Source: Pseudomonadota bacterium (GTDB lineage: Bacteria > Pseudomonadota > Gammaproteobacteria > Steroidobacterales > GCA-2729495). From it: a stretch of DNA of 37,389 nt. Positions 17,039 to 25,799 of this stretch are shown here, in pieces. Positions within the stretch are counted from its first letter, which is position 1, and the number at the start of each line of letters is the position of its first letter. The translations under genes were made by a program, and so were the position numbers. The stretch covers positions 1 through 37,389 of the forward strand of contig CAUJHF010000055.1 in NCBI GenBank assembly GCA_963204745.1, in the 5' to 3' direction. The notes beneath the pieces are model-generated. The model was given only the letters and a program-made list of their open reading frames with translations, had not been told where the DNA came from and did no database searches.

Positions 17039-18238
17039 ATGCGTATCGCTGAACTCGTCCGCTTTACTGTCAGGTCGGCGGTATCCCATCGTCTGCGTAG
17101 CGTGCTGACCGCGCTCGGCATTGCGATCGGCGTCGCTGCGGTGCTGCTGCTGACCTCGATAGGCGAAGGGCTGCACAAGTACATGCTCACGCAGTTCACG
17201 CAGTTTGGTACCAACATCATTGGCGTCAATCCGGGCAAGGCCAAGACTTTTGGCATGCCGACCGGCGTGCTGAATTCGGTCCGGCCACTGAACCTCGAAG
17301 ATGCGGCAGCGCTCAAGCGTGTGCCGTACGTGCGTTCGACACTGCCTCTCGTGCAGGGCACGGCATCGGTGGAGAGTGGCGGGCGCGAGCGCAAGGTGAT
17401 CGTCAGCGGCACGGGTTCCGAGATGACTGACACGCTGTCTTTCCGCGTTGCGCTCGGCAATTTTCTGCCCGCCGACAATCCGGATGCGCCGCGCGCCTAT
17501 GCGGTGCTCGGCAGCAAGGTGCGCACGGAACTTTTCGGTGAGCGCAATCCGCTCGGTGAGCGGGTCCGTATCGGCGGACAGCGCTATACCGTGATTGGCG
17601 TCATGGAGTCCAAGGGCACGATGTTCGGTTTCGATCTGGACGATGCGGCCTACATCCCGGTTGCCAAGGGTCTGGAACTGTTCAACCGGGAAGGTCTGTT
17701 CGAAATAGACGTTCTGTACGAGGAGGGTGCCCCGGTTGACGAGGTCGTCGAAGGCGTTCGCCGGGTACTCATCGCCCGGCATGGCAGCGAAGACTTCACG
17801 ATCACCACGCAGCAGGAAATGATGGATGTGCTCGGCTCGGTGCTCGATGTGATCACCTTTGCGGTCGGCGCGCTGGGTGGAATCTCGATGCTTGTGGGCG
17901 GCGTGGGCATCTTCACGATAATGACCATCGCAGTGCGGGAGCGGACTGCCGAGATCGGCCTGCTGCAGGCCGTAGGCGCGCACCGGCGACAGATCCGCAA
18001 CATCTTCCTCGGTGAGTCGATGGTCCTGGCCGCAATCGGCGGTTTCTCGGGTATAGCGCTCGGCTTTGCCATCATCGGGCTCCTGAGCCTGCTGGTGCCG
18101 GCGTTGCCGGTGAGTCCGTCGTGGCCCTACATGGTGGCAGCCCTGCTGGTCGCCGTGCTGATCGGGCTCATTGCGGGTGTGCTTCCGGCCTGGCGTGCTG
18201 CGCAGCTCGACCCGGTGGAATCGCTGCGGGCGGAGTAG
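17039..18238 (+). CDS. ABC transporter permease, MacB/FtsX type (second of two)
   Basis: A 399-aa paralogue of the preceding permease with the same layout: one N-terminal helix (HRLRSVLTALGIAIGVAAVLLL), a periplasmic domain, three C-terminal helices and the coupling motif TAEIGLLQAVGAHRRQIRNIFLGESM. It ends with PAWRAAQLDPVESLRAE. It completes the four-gene adaptor-ATPase-permease-permease operon. The ATPase is not fused to a permease, unlike E. coli MacB. The substrate is unknown. Confidence 0.9.
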   Translation: MRIAELVRFTVRSAVSHRLRSVLTALGIAIGVAAVLLLTSIGEGLHKYMLTQFTQFGTNIIGVNPGKAKTFGMPTGVLNSVRPLNLEDAAALKRVPYVRSTLPLVQGTASVESGGRERKVIVSGTGSEMTDTLSFRVALGNFLPADNPDAPRAYAVLGSKVRTELFGERNPLGERVRIGGQRYTVIGVMESKGTMFGFDLDDAAYIPVAKGLELFNREGLFEIDVLYEEGAPVDEVVEGVRRVLIARHGSEDFTITTQQEMMDVLGSVLDVITFAVGALGGISMLVGGVGIFTIMTIAVRERTAEIGLLQAVGAHRRQIRNIFLGESMVLAAIGGFSGIALGFAIIGLLSLLVPALPVSPSWPYMVAALLVAVLIGLIAGVLPAWRAAQLDPVESLRAE

Positions 18239-18250
18239 TCGCGCGGGATT

Positions 18251-18628
18251 TCAGTCCCGCCGGATGAAGTTGACCTCGACGCGGCCTTTCGATCCGAATA
18301 ACCACGAGCCGAACCCGCTCACCACGCTTACTGTCAGGGCACCCCAGACTGCCGACCAGAAACCGGTGACATGGAAGCCGGACAGCAGCCAGGCTGCCAG
18401 TGCCAGCATCGCGCCATTCAGGATCAGCACAAAAAAGCCCAGCGTGACGATCGTCAAGGGCAGGGTGAGGATCATCACCAGTGGCCGTACGAAGGCGTTG
18501 ATGACGCCGAGTACGATGGCAGACGCCAGCAGCCAGGTACCGCTTTCGAAACTGATGCCGTCAAGCCATGTTTCGGCAAGCCACAGGCCTGCTGCGGCAA
18601 TCAGGGCGCGAAACAGAAAGTTATCCAT
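18251..18628 (-). CDS. Phage-holin-4-like (YvlD-type) small membrane protein
   Basis: A 125-aa protein with four hydrophobic segments (about 4-20, 29-50, 55-80, 88-110) and the pattern ASAIVLGVINAFVRPLVMILTLPLTIVTLGFF, characteristic of the holin-4-2/YvlD family. Despite the family name, chromosomal members are ordinary membrane proteins of unknown role, and nothing here suggests a prophage. The ATG at 18628 has GGAGA upstream and overlaps the histidine-kinase stop by eight bases, so it is probably the third gene of the two-component operon. Confidence 0.82.
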   Translation of the reverse strand: MDNFLFRALIAAAGLWLAETWLDGISFESGTWLLASAIVLGVINAFVRPLVMILTLPLTIVTLGFFVLILNGAMLALAAWLLSGFHVTGFWSAVWGALTVSVVSGFGSWLFGSKGRVEVNFIRRD

Positions 18629-20069
18629 GAGATTCTCCAGGTAGCGGCAAAGCCTTTCGTGCCTTGCGGGTGAGGCCCGAATCCGGGACGGCCGCAGGTC
18701 CGGCAGAGTCAGTCTTTGGCAGCTCCAGCAGGACGCGCAACCCCGGCGCATTGTCGGCCAGAATCAATTGACCACCGTGGTGTCGTGCGATCGCATTGAC
18801 CAGTGACAGGCCGAGTCCGCTGCCTGGGATGCCGGTGACGGTTGCGGTCCGGTAGAAGCGGTCCAGCACCTTGCCGCGTTCGGTTTCCGGTACGCCGGGG
18901 CCCTGGTCGCTGACGGCGATGGTCAGGAGGTCCCCCTCGTCGCGCATCTCCAGGCGCACATCAGAGCCCGCCGGGCTGTACTTGATCGCATTGTCGAGCA
19001 GGTTCGAAACCGCCTGGAAGATCAGGTCCCGGTCGCCGCGCATATGGCCAGCGGCAGCGCCCAGATGCACGGCAATCTCTTTTTCTTCGCCGACGGCATG
19101 ATAGAGCTCCCAGGCGTCATGCAGCAGCGCGCCGAGATCGATGTCAGTCCATGCCTCGTCGTGAGTACCGGATTCGATCCTGGCAATGCGCAGCAGTGCG
19201 CGAAAGGTTGCGAGCAGATGGTCGGCATCGGTGATCGTCGCGTTGAGATCGTTACGCACCTTTTCGCTGATATCGGGATAAAGCGCGAGGTTTTCGAGCC
19301 GGCCGCGCAGCCGGGTCAACGGCGTGCGCAGGTCGTGGGCGATGTTGTCGGTCACTGCCCGCACGCTGTCGATCAGCGAGTCGATCCGGTCGAGCATCGC
19401 ATTGAGGTTGTCGGCGAGCTGGTCGAACTCGTCATTGATGCCGCGTACAGGCATGCGGCGCTGCAAACGCCCCGCCATGATTTCCCGGCTGGTGCGATTT
19501 ATCGCATCGACGCGGCGTGTCACGCTGGAACTCATCACGATGCCGCCGAACAGTGCCAGCAGCAGGCCGATGACCAGCGTCAGGATGTATACGCGGTTGA
19601 TCAGCTGCCGGGTGGCAACCAGGGTGGCCTGCTCTTTCGCGACCAGTAAGTGCTGTCCTTCACTGGTTTGCAGTATCTGTCCCTGAAAAGGTACAGCCTG
19701 GCCGCTCCGGTCGCGTTGCGTAAAGTGGTACCAGCCATCGGCATCCAGTTCACCGGCAGGCCATGCGGACATATTGCCGAGAACCGGGCGCTGGTCGGCA
19801 GTCACCAGCAGATAGAGCGTCGATCTGTCCGGATCGCGCGCGATCCGGTCGCGAATCACCGCCTCGACTCCGGGGCCTCCGGTCTGGCGGAACTGTTCGG
19901 TGAGTCCGCGGATTTCGGCGCTGATCGTCGCGTTGGTCTGCTGCTCGAGATAAGCGCTGGTTTCCCAGTAGATATAGCCGACGAGAATCATCGCCGAGCT
20001 GCCGAAAATCCCCATGTACCACCACGCGAGCTGAAAGGTGGATGTACGGATCAGCCTAAGGGGATTCAC
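18621..20069 (-). CDS. Sensor histidine kinase, OmpR-system partner
   Basis: A membrane kinase of 482 aa. Two membrane helices (about 12-34 and 160-182) flank a periplasmic sensor region, followed by a HAMP linker. The dimerisation motif NIAHDLRTPLTRLRG has the phosphorylatable H245. The ATPase domain has the N box (SNLLDNAIKYSP), G1 (SDQGPGVPE) and G2 (PGSGLGLSLV). It starts with GTG at 20069 inside the 3' end of the response-regulator gene (14-bp overlap), so translation is probably coupled. The signal sensed is not evident. Confidence 0.92.
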   Translation of the reverse strand: MNPLRLIRTSTFQLAWWYMGIFGSSAMILVGYIYWETSAYLEQQTNATISAEIRGLTEQFRQTGGPGVEAVIRDRIARDPDRSTLYLLVTADQRPVLGNMSAWPAGELDADGWYHFTQRDRSGQAVPFQGQILQTSEGQHLLVAKEQATLVATRQLINRVYILTLVIGLLLALFGGIVMSSSVTRRVDAINRTSREIMAGRLQRRMPVRGINDEFDQLADNLNAMLDRIDSLIDSVRAVTDNIAHDLRTPLTRLRGRLENLALYPDISEKVRNDLNATITDADHLLATFRALLRIARIESGTHDEAWTDIDLGALLHDAWELYHAVGEEKEIAVHLGAAAGHMRGDRDLIFQAVSNLLDNAIKYSPAGSDVRLEMRDEGDLLTIAVSDQGPGVPETERGKVLDRFYRTATVTGIPGSGLGLSLVNAIARHHGGQLILADNAPGLRVLLELPKTDSAGPAAVPDSGLTRKARKALPLPGESHG

Positions 20070-20739
20070 TCAGCTTGTACCCGGCGCCGCGCACCGTATG
20101 GATGAGTGGCGGGTCGAAGTCCTTGTCTACCTTGCGTCTGAGACGGCTGATGTGCACATCGATCACGTTGGTCTGCGGGTCGAAGTGATAATCCCAGACG
20201 TTCTCCAGCAGCATGGTGCGTGTGACGACCTGGCCCCGGTTGCGCATCAGGTACTCAAGCAGCCGGAATTCACGTGGCTGCAGATCGATCTCTTTGCCGG
20301 CGCGGTGTACCGCGCGGCTCAGCAGGTCAACATGCAGGTCGGCCACCTGTACTTCGGTAACGGTTTCCGCACCTTCGCGTACCGGGCGCCGGGCGATGGC
20401 TTCGAGTCGTGCCATGAGTTCGGCAAAGGCAAAGGGCTTGCCGATATAGTCATCCGCCCCTGCCCGCAGCCCCTTGACCTTGTCGTCTACCTCGCCCAGC
20501 GCGCTGAGGATCAGCGTCGGCGTGGTATTGCCGGCAGTCCGCAGCGTCTGCACGATGCTGAGTCCGTCAATGCCGGGCAGCATGCGGTCGATGATCAGCG
20601 CGTCGTAATTGCCGCTGCTCGCCAGGAATTGTCCGTCCTTGCCGTCGGCGCAGTGGTCGACGGTATGGCCGGACTCGCGCAGCCCGCCGATTATGAAGCT
20701 GGCCACGCCGGGATCGTCTTCGATTACGAGGACACGCAT
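20056..20739 (-). CDS. OmpR-family response regulator
   Basis: A 227-aa regulator with a receiver domain (residues 1-115; acidic D8 and D9, phospho-acceptor D51 in LIIDRMLPG, and K in the YIGKPFAFAEL switch segment) and a C-terminal winged helix (about 130-225, LQPREFRLLEYLMRNRGQVVTR). The ATG at 20739 begins exactly at the receiver's first strand, MRVLVIEDD. A longer upstream frame reads through the LuxR gene region and is not real. It is the first gene of a regulator-kinase-holin-like operon. Confidence 0.94.
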   Translation of the reverse strand: MRVLVIEDDPGVASFIIGGLRESGHTVDHCADGKDGQFLASSGNYDALIIDRMLPGIDGLSIVQTLRTAGNTTPTLILSALGEVDDKVKGLRAGADDYIGKPFAFAELMARLEAIARRPVREGAETVTEVQVADLHVDLLSRAVHRAGKEIDLQPREFRLLEYLMRNRGQVVTRTMLLENVWDYHFDPQTNVIDVHISRLRRKVDKDFDPPLIHTVRGAGYKLSESP

Positions 20740-20794
20740 ATTGCCAATGATAGCCGGGACGGCCTGTCTGGTGGAGTCCGGATCGCGAAAACGC

Positions 20795-21958
20795 TCAGCT
20801 CCAGGTCTGCGATCGCGCAGCCAACAGGTGCAGCAGGGCAGCCTGGGAGTGCACACTGGTCTTGTGAAAGATCCGGGACAGGTGTGTTTTGACGGTGTTG
20901 GGGCTGATATTGAGGGTATCGGCCGCTTCCTGCGTCGTCTTGCCGGTGAGCAAAGCTTTGCAGAGCCGCACTTCCGCCTTGCTGAGCCCGTAAGCCCCGG
21001 CCAGATCGGCAGCCAGATCAGGGTGGTGGCCGGGCCGCTCATCGTAGATCAGCGCGACACAGGCCGCCCGCTTCGGGAGATCGACCGATTCGGTGTGTTG
21101 CGTGAATGGCGAAAACACGAGCTGACAGGGCTGGGTGTTCCCATTGCGCGGGATGAGTATCGGTGCCGGAGGCCGCAGTGGCTGGCCCTGGCTGAGGGCA
21201 ATGGCGTTCGGCAGTGCCGCATCGAGCATCGCCTGTGTGCGCGAGTCTGCGGTGCGCAGCTTCCCGTTCCGCAACGCAAGCCCCTTGTCACGCGCAAATA
21301 TTGCCGCCGCACTCTCGTTGACGAGCAAGGGCTGCCCGCTGGCATCAAAAACCACGATGCCAAACGGTGCCATATCGATCATCGCAGCCAGTAGCGCATT
21401 GTTCCGGCGAATACTGGTGATGCTCGTGTGCACGCTGATGCTTCTGCGCAGGTGTGGCAGCAGCGCCCTGGCCAGCAGGTCGATCTCCGCGGCGGTGAAG
21501 GGGGTATCGTCGACGCACCGGCCCAGCGACAAAACCGAGGTCGCGCCATCGTGACTGCCGAGCGAGGCGAACAGAAAGTACTCGAGCTTCCAGGGAGCGG
21601 CGAGCTGACGGTAAATCTCGGTCTCATGAGCCACACTGGGCTCGACGATTTCACTGCTCAGCCGGACGGCGCCGGCTGGCTGGTCGCGCATCGCCTGCAG
21701 GTAGATGTCATCCCCGTCCTCGCCCCAGCGTGGCGTGAAGGCCTGACTGAAAGAATCGTCGATACCGCCGGCAATATGAAAGGACTTCGCCTGATTGGCA
21801 AAGTCCATGTGGTGGATCATCGCCAGCCGGGTCTGCAGCAATCTGGCCGCAGCCGTGGTGAAATCGCGCCAGCCGGAAGTCAGGAAAGGCGCCTCGTAAG
21901 CCAGGCTTACGAGGCTTGAGAGTTCAACTGCATCGAGCGCAACGGGAGAATTGACCAT
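20795..21958 (-). CDS. LuxR-type transcriptional regulator with PAS-like central region
   Basis: A 387-aa regulator. The C-terminal 65 residues are a LuxR helix-turn-helix (LSKAEVRLCKALLTGKTTQEAADTLNISPNTVKTHLSRIF). The central part (about 190-290, MAPFGIVVFDASGQPLLVNESAA) looks PAS-like. The N-terminal 180 residues do not match a family I can name; no autoinducer domain or receiver is evident. A perfect 7-bp inverted repeat lies 33 bp upstream of the start. Its target genes are unknown; the neighbouring response-regulator operon is one candidate. Confidence 0.87.
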   Translation of the reverse strand: MVNSPVALDAVELSSLVSLAYEAPFLTSGWRDFTTAAARLLQTRLAMIHHMDFANQAKSFHIAGGIDDSFSQAFTPRWGEDGDDIYLQAMRDQPAGAVRLSSEIVEPSVAHETEIYRQLAAPWKLEYFLFASLGSHDGATSVLSLGRCVDDTPFTAAEIDLLARALLPHLRRSISVHTSITSIRRNNALLAAMIDMAPFGIVVFDASGQPLLVNESAAAIFARDKGLALRNGKLRTADSRTQAMLDAALPNAIALSQGQPLRPPAPILIPRNGNTQPCQLVFSPFTQHTESVDLPKRAACVALIYDERPGHHPDLAADLAGAYGLSKAEVRLCKALLTGKTTQEAADTLNISPNTVKTHLSRIFHKTSVHSQAALLHLLAARSQTWS

Positions 21959-21990
21959 CTGGCATAACCTCTTCTGGCCAGATCAAGTGC

Positions 21991-22013
21991 ATGGACGATT
22001 TGCGACCGTCCAT
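21991..22013. repeat. Inverted repeat upstream of the LuxR-type gene
   Basis: ATGGACG (21991-21997) and CGTCCAT (22007-22013) are perfect arms around a 9-nt loop. The repeat lies between the GST stop and the LuxR start. No T-run follows on either strand, so an operator is more likely than a terminator. Confidence 0.45.
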
Positions 22014-22070
22014 CCTTCCCCACGAAGTTTTTAAGGCAGCCTCTATTGAACGCGGGCGTATCGGGTGCTG

Positions 22071-22751
22071 TCAAGCAGCAGCGCGTTTGGCGGCGATCCG
22101 TTCCAGCATTTGTCGCCGCGCTTCGATGTGATATCCGGTTTTATGTGCAGTGGCCGCGACACCTGGGCGCTTCTGCAGGGCTGTCATCCAGTCATGCAGC
22201 CGGCTGCAGTCTTCGGGCAGGACGGCGCCGGCCAGTTGCACATACATGTCGAAGCGTTCAAGGAAAGGCGCAAACTGGATATCGGTCAGGGAAAACTGCT
22301 GTCCCAGAAACCAGGGGCCGGATCCGGAGATGCGCAGCCCCGCGTGTTCGATATGGCGCAGCACTTCTGAAAGTTTTTCGACGTTGGCAGCCCGTTGTTC
22401 CGGGTCGCCTGCTTCCGACATCAGCTTGTGCGCAGCCGGCAGAAAGCGCGTTTCACAGTAATCCATCCAGATCCGTGCCTGGGCCCGCAGGGCAGGCGGC
22501 TCCGGCATCAGCGCCGGTTGCGGAAAGGCCTCGTCGAGGTACTGGTTGATGATCGATGATTCATGAACGGTCACTCCTGCGTGACGCAGCACGGGTACTT
22601 TCCCATAGGGTGAAATCGCCGCAAACCATTCGGGGCGGTTGAACAGATCGATCTCGATGAGTTCGAAGTCGAGCTGCTTTTCCAGCAGCGCAATGTGCGC
22701 GCGTTGTGCGTAGGGGCAGGCTGCAAAACTGTAGAGCTGAATCGCGGACAA
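22071..22751 (-). CDS. Glutathione S-transferase / SspA-like protein
   Basis: A 226-aa cytoplasmic protein with a thioredoxin-fold N-terminus (LYSFAACPYAQRAHIALLEK, C12 at the active-site position), the cis-proline GKVPVL motif and the ESSIINQYLDE glutathione-binding segment, followed by an all-helical C-terminal domain (SLTDIQFAPFLERF). It could be a GST or a stringent-starvation-like factor; by eye it is closer to general GSTs. The start is TTG at 22751, chosen for its GGGAGGA Shine-Dalgarno sequence at good spacing and because it begins just before the first strand. It follows the HD-GYP gene by 14 bp, so they are probably cotranscribed. Confidence 0.88.
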   Translation of the reverse strand: MSAIQLYSFAACPYAQRAHIALLEKQLDFELIEIDLFNRPEWFAAISPYGKVPVLRHAGVTVHESSIINQYLDEAFPQPALMPEPPALRAQARIWMDYCETRFLPAAHKLMSEAGDPEQRAANVEKLSEVLRHIEHAGLRISGSGPWFLGQQFSLTDIQFAPFLERFDMYVQLAGAVLPEDCSRLHDWMTALQKRPGVAATAHKTGYHIEARRQMLERIAAKRAAA

Positions 22752-22765
22752 GCGAAAATCCTCCC

Positions 22766-23980
22766 TCAGGCGGCAAGGTTTGCAGCCGCCAGAACTGCTG
22801 CATCGACGATACGCTGGCTGACCGGCATCTGGCCAGGCAGCACCGCGCGTGCAATATCGCCGCGCCGGGCGGGTTTCCACAGCATGGTATCGGTTTTCAG
22901 GGCACCGCCGGTACTGTCGCAAACGAGGGCAATGTGGGGGCGGGCCGGCTCATCGGCAGTCTGGCTCCGGACGATGCCGAGCCGGCCGTCCGCGAGTTGC
23001 ACCCATGAACCGGTTGGATACACGCCGAGCGCCAGAATGAAGGTTTTTACCAGGGCTGAATCAAACTGCGTGTTGCGCATGGAATTCAGTAGCCGTATGG
23101 CATCGTGCGCAGGCAGCGCCGGGCTGTATCCTTTGTGCTGCAGCACCGCGTCATAGGTATCGACGATTCCGGCAAGCCGTGCGCTGAGCGGCAGACGCGT
23201 GCCACGGACGCCGCGTGGATAACCGCTGCCATCGAGCCGCTCGTGATGGCCCAGTATGGCTTCTTCGAGGGTTTCAGAAATAACTTCAGCGGCACGCACC
23301 ATGTACAGCCCGCGTCGTACGTGCCGCGTGATGAAGCCGCGTTCAGGGCCGGTCAGGCGTGCAGGTTTGGCCAGAATGGTGATGGGCACGGAGACCTTGC
23401 CGATATCCAGCAGCAGTCCCGCGAGAGCCAGTTCGTCGAGCACTGTCCGCTCAAAGCCGATGCGGTGTCCGGCAATCGTCATGAGTACGGCCGAGCCGAG
23501 CGCGCGGCGATACAGGAATCCGACATGCAGTTCCGTCGCAAGCAGCCATGGCAGGGTATCGCTGTCCTCGATCAGGTTGCTGACCAGTGCCTCGAGGGCC
23601 AGTCTGGGTGCCTTGAGGGAGATCTGCTCCGAGCGACGCGCTTCGCGCACGGTCATATCCAGCGCGTGACCGGTTTCATGCAGTGCACGCCGGCTCCGGT
23701 CGAGGCCGGACAGTCGATGGTCGGGTGTCAGGGTGCCGACGCGGGCGGTCAGCCCTGTGCCGAACAGTTCGTTCTCGCTGTGTTCGGAAAGTGCCGGGTC
23801 GACATACACATAGCTGCAGACACGACGCAAGGCCTCGATCTGTTCTGCGTGGCCGAGAAGAAACCCGTGCGTATGGAATGGCGTCTGCAGCCAGGGGCGG
23901 TCGAGCTCGGCGACATACATGCCGAGCTGCAACTGTCTGCAGTCAACCGGAATCAGCTGCGCTGGAAACACGCCTGCCAT
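22766..23980 (-). CDS. DUF3391/HD-GYP domain protein, degenerate HD motif (second copy)
   Basis: A paralogue of the protein at 12550. DUF3391 (LGMYVAELDRPWLQTPF, about residues 20-35) is followed by an HD-GYP domain with GHHERLDGSGYPRGVRG intact. The HD pair again reads LLLDIGK: the histidine is replaced by leucine, while the lysine is kept here. The RPY element near the end is KGY. Loss of a metal ligand makes cyclic-di-GMP hydrolysis uncertain. The ATG at 23980 is chosen; a GTG at 24049 is an upstream alternative. The GST/SspA-like gene follows 14 bp later on the same strand. Confidence 0.85.
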   Translation of the reverse strand: MAGVFPAQLIPVDCRQLQLGMYVAELDRPWLQTPFHTHGFLLGHAEQIEALRRVCSYVYVDPALSEHSENELFGTGLTARVGTLTPDHRLSGLDRSRRALHETGHALDMTVREARRSEQISLKAPRLALEALVSNLIEDSDTLPWLLATELHVGFLYRRALGSAVLMTIAGHRIGFERTVLDELALAGLLLDIGKVSVPITILAKPARLTGPERGFITRHVRRGLYMVRAAEVISETLEEAILGHHERLDGSGYPRGVRGTRLPLSARLAGIVDTYDAVLQHKGYSPALPAHDAIRLLNSMRNTQFDSALVKTFILALGVYPTGSWVQLADGRLGIVRSQTADEPARPHIALVCDSTGGALKTDTMLWKPARRGDIARAVLPGQMPVSQRIVDAAVLAAANLAA

Positions 23981-24022
23981 GTTTTTATTGTTCTTGTTAC
24001 GGCCGCCCCACTTTAACAGCAG

Positions 24023-24085
24023 ACAGCTTCCGGAACTGTGACGGTCCACACGGCATTTCCCGGAATATGGTGTTCCCTAAGCTGT
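24023..24085. repeat. Inverted-repeat cluster upstream of the second HD-GYP gene
   Basis: ACAGCTT (24023-24029) and AAGCTGT (24079-24085) are perfect 7-bp arms 49 bp apart. Between them lie the palindrome TTCCGGAA (24028-24035) and TTCCCGGAA (24057-24065). The region spans the space between the diheme cytochrome stop and the HD-GYP start. No T-run follows. It could be a folded leader or an operator array; it does not match a riboswitch I know. Confidence 0.35.
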
Positions 24086-24095
24086 GTTTCCGGGC

Positions 24096-24989
24096 TTATG
24101 GTGAATGAAGTGGCGCCAGGGACTGCAGGTATACCGCAATCGCGCGGCGATCAGCCGCTGTCAGCTGGCTGGTATTGTCGTCGATTACTTCGCTCATCGA
24201 GGAACCGGCGAAGTCACCATCCGGCAGCATACCCACTTCAAGAAACAGCAGGATATCGTCGATCGTCCACTGGCCGATCCCGCCTTCACGATCCTGGCGG
24301 ATACCGGGAATATTCTCGTTGTCGGGGCCATCAGGGTTACCGGCGAGTTCCCGCGAATGATCGCGTGCGCCCAGAACATTGCGCGGGGTATGGCACTCGC
24401 CGCAATGACCCAGGTGGCGTACCAGGTAAGCACCCCGATTCCATTCCGCGTCCCGTCTCTGGTCAGCCTGAAAGGGCTGTGGATCAAACCAGAGCAGGTT
24501 CCAGCCCAGCATCACCTGGCGCCAGCGCAGGTACCAGGGCAGTTCGTGCGGGGGAACCGGATTGTGAACGGGCGTGAGGCTGCGCAGGTAAGCGGCGATT
24601 GCCGACACATCGCGATCGCTCATTCCCGCATAGGCGGGATAGGGGAACACCGGATAGTAGAGGCTGCCGTCCGGCGCACGTCCCTGCCGGAGCGCCGCAT
24701 CGAAATCACGGTCTGTCCAGCCACCGGTGCCGGTCTTGCGGTCAGGCCGCAGGTTGGGGGCGTAAAAGATCCCGAACGGGGTTTCCAGGCGGCGCCCCCC
24801 GGCAAGCGGTATTGCGTCCGGGCGATCGGCCGTATGACAACTGATGCAGCCGCCGGCATGGACGAGATAGCGGCCACGTTCGATCTGTTCGGAGGCTGCT
24901 GATGCCGCCAGGCACGATGCAGCGATGAGCCAGAGCAGCAACGCGGTGAAGAGCCGGGACTCCGCGCGGAGTCCCGGTCGTGCAACCAT
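24096..24989 (-). CDS. Diheme c-type cytochrome
   Basis: A 297-aa periplasmic protein. A signal peptide covers about residues 1-32. Two heme-binding motifs, CISCH (48-52) and CGECH (196-200), mark two cytochrome c domains of the type found as electron-transfer subunits of alcohol and aldehyde dehydrogenases or as thiosulfate-linked cytochromes. No dehydrogenase subunit is next to it. Its ATG overlaps the cytochrome c' stop by one base, so the two are cotranscribed. The partner oxidase or dehydrogenase is unknown. Confidence 0.92.
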   Translation of the reverse strand: MVARPGLRAESRLFTALLLWLIAASCLAASAASEQIERGRYLVHAGGCISCHTADRPDAIPLAGGRRLETPFGIFYAPNLRPDRKTGTGGWTDRDFDAALRQGRAPDGSLYYPVFPYPAYAGMSDRDVSAIAAYLRSLTPVHNPVPPHELPWYLRWRQVMLGWNLLWFDPQPFQADQRRDAEWNRGAYLVRHLGHCGECHTPRNVLGARDHSRELAGNPDGPDNENIPGIRQDREGGIGQWTIDDILLFLEVGMLPDGDFAGSSMSEVIDDNTSQLTAADRRAIAVYLQSLAPLHSP

Positions 24990-25444
24990 TACTTCTTTTC
25001 TTTGCGGTAACGGTCGTGACAGCCCTTGCAGGCTTCACCGACGGCCTTGAAGGCCTTCATGGTTGCGGCCTTGTCACCTGCCACTACTGCATCACGAAGT
25101 TCTGCTGTCGACTTTTCTGCGGCTGTAACCAGCTGCCCGAATTTTTCCTGTTCCTGCCAGATCAAAGGCAAGGCATCGGTGTTGCCCGTATCGGTTCCTG
25201 CCGGAAACAGGACCTTGACCTCGGTGCCCATCGCTGCGAGCGCCTCGACGTGGGCACGCAAATGATCCTGATGCTCGACGCGGCCGAAGTTGATCAGCGA
25301 GAAGGCATTGGTATGGGCGGCCATGGCCGACATGACGGCCTTGCGATACTTGATCGCATCGGCGGGCGCTGTGGCGCTGAAGCTGGTGCCGGCAAAGGCC
25401 AGCGTGGCAAAGGTCAGGAGTGCGGTCAGATTGCGGTGGTGCAT
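24989..25444 (-). CDS. Cytochrome c' (class II cytochrome c)
   Basis: A 151-aa periplasmic four-helix-bundle heme protein. The signal peptide ends near TSFSA. The single heme motif CKGCH (C139-H143) lies at the extreme C-terminus, as in cytochromes c'/c556. Family members bind NO or act in electron transfer; which applies here is not visible. The ATG at 25444 has AGAGG upstream. It lies between a small exported protein and the diheme cytochrome in one operon. Confidence 0.92.
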   Translation of the reverse strand: MHHRNLTALLTFATLAFAGTSFSATAPADAIKYRKAVMSAMAAHTNAFSLINFGRVEHQDHLRAHVEALAAMGTEVKVLFPAGTDTGNTDALPLIWQEQEKFGQLVTAAEKSTAELRDAVVAGDKAATMKAFKAVGEACKGCHDRYRKEKK

Positions 25445-25454
25445 ATGGATACCT

Positions 25455-25799
25455 CTATCGGTTGGTGATTGGACAATGGTTGTCCAGGGGGGTGAGCTGG
25501 CCGCCGATCACGAGTGCCGTGACGATCAGGCTGCCATCCGTACAGCGTGTCATTACGGCGCTGACGTCGACTGCGTAGGGGCTCTGGCCCTTCGGCGGTT
25601 TGTTTCCGTCGAAGTCCTTGTAGACGCGCAGGTTCAGCGGCGACTGCGCCGTCGTCCCGGCTTCAGGTGTTCCGGCTTCTGGCGTTGGCGGCTGTGCAGT
25701 ATCGAGATGCCACCTGTTCGCATCCATGGCGGCCGGCGTCTGTGCGGCGGCGGCGCCAGCCAGAAGCAACAGGAAGGACAGCCGGGTGTGGATGCGCAT
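25455..25799 (-). CDS. Small exported protein of unknown function
   Basis: A 114-aa protein whose first 20 residues (MRIHTRLSFLLLLAGAAAAQ) form a signal peptide. After a short proline/threonine-rich linker (TPEAGTPEAGTT) is a domain of about 65 residues with two cysteines that could form a disulfide. I do not recognise the family. The ATG at 25799 overlaps the hydrolase stop by one base (TGATG), and cytochrome c' follows 10 bp later, so it belongs to the cytochrome operon and probably acts in the periplasm. Confidence 0.7.
   Translation of the reverse strand: MRIHTRLSFLLLLAGAAAAQTPAAMDANRWHLDTAQPPTPEAGTPEAGTTAQSPLNLRVYKDFDGNKPPKGQSPYAVDVSAVMTRCTDGSLIVTALVIGGQLTPLDNHCPITNR

Noticed and set aside
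18251..18628. Holin-like gene as evidence of a prophage
   Set aside because: The family name is historical. The gene overlaps a two-component operon, and no endolysin, integrase or structural gene is near.
24050..24095. A cyclic-di-GMP riboswitch before the HD-GYP gene
   Set aside because: The conserved GEMM core and tetraloop-receptor elements are not present; only simple inverted repeats are.
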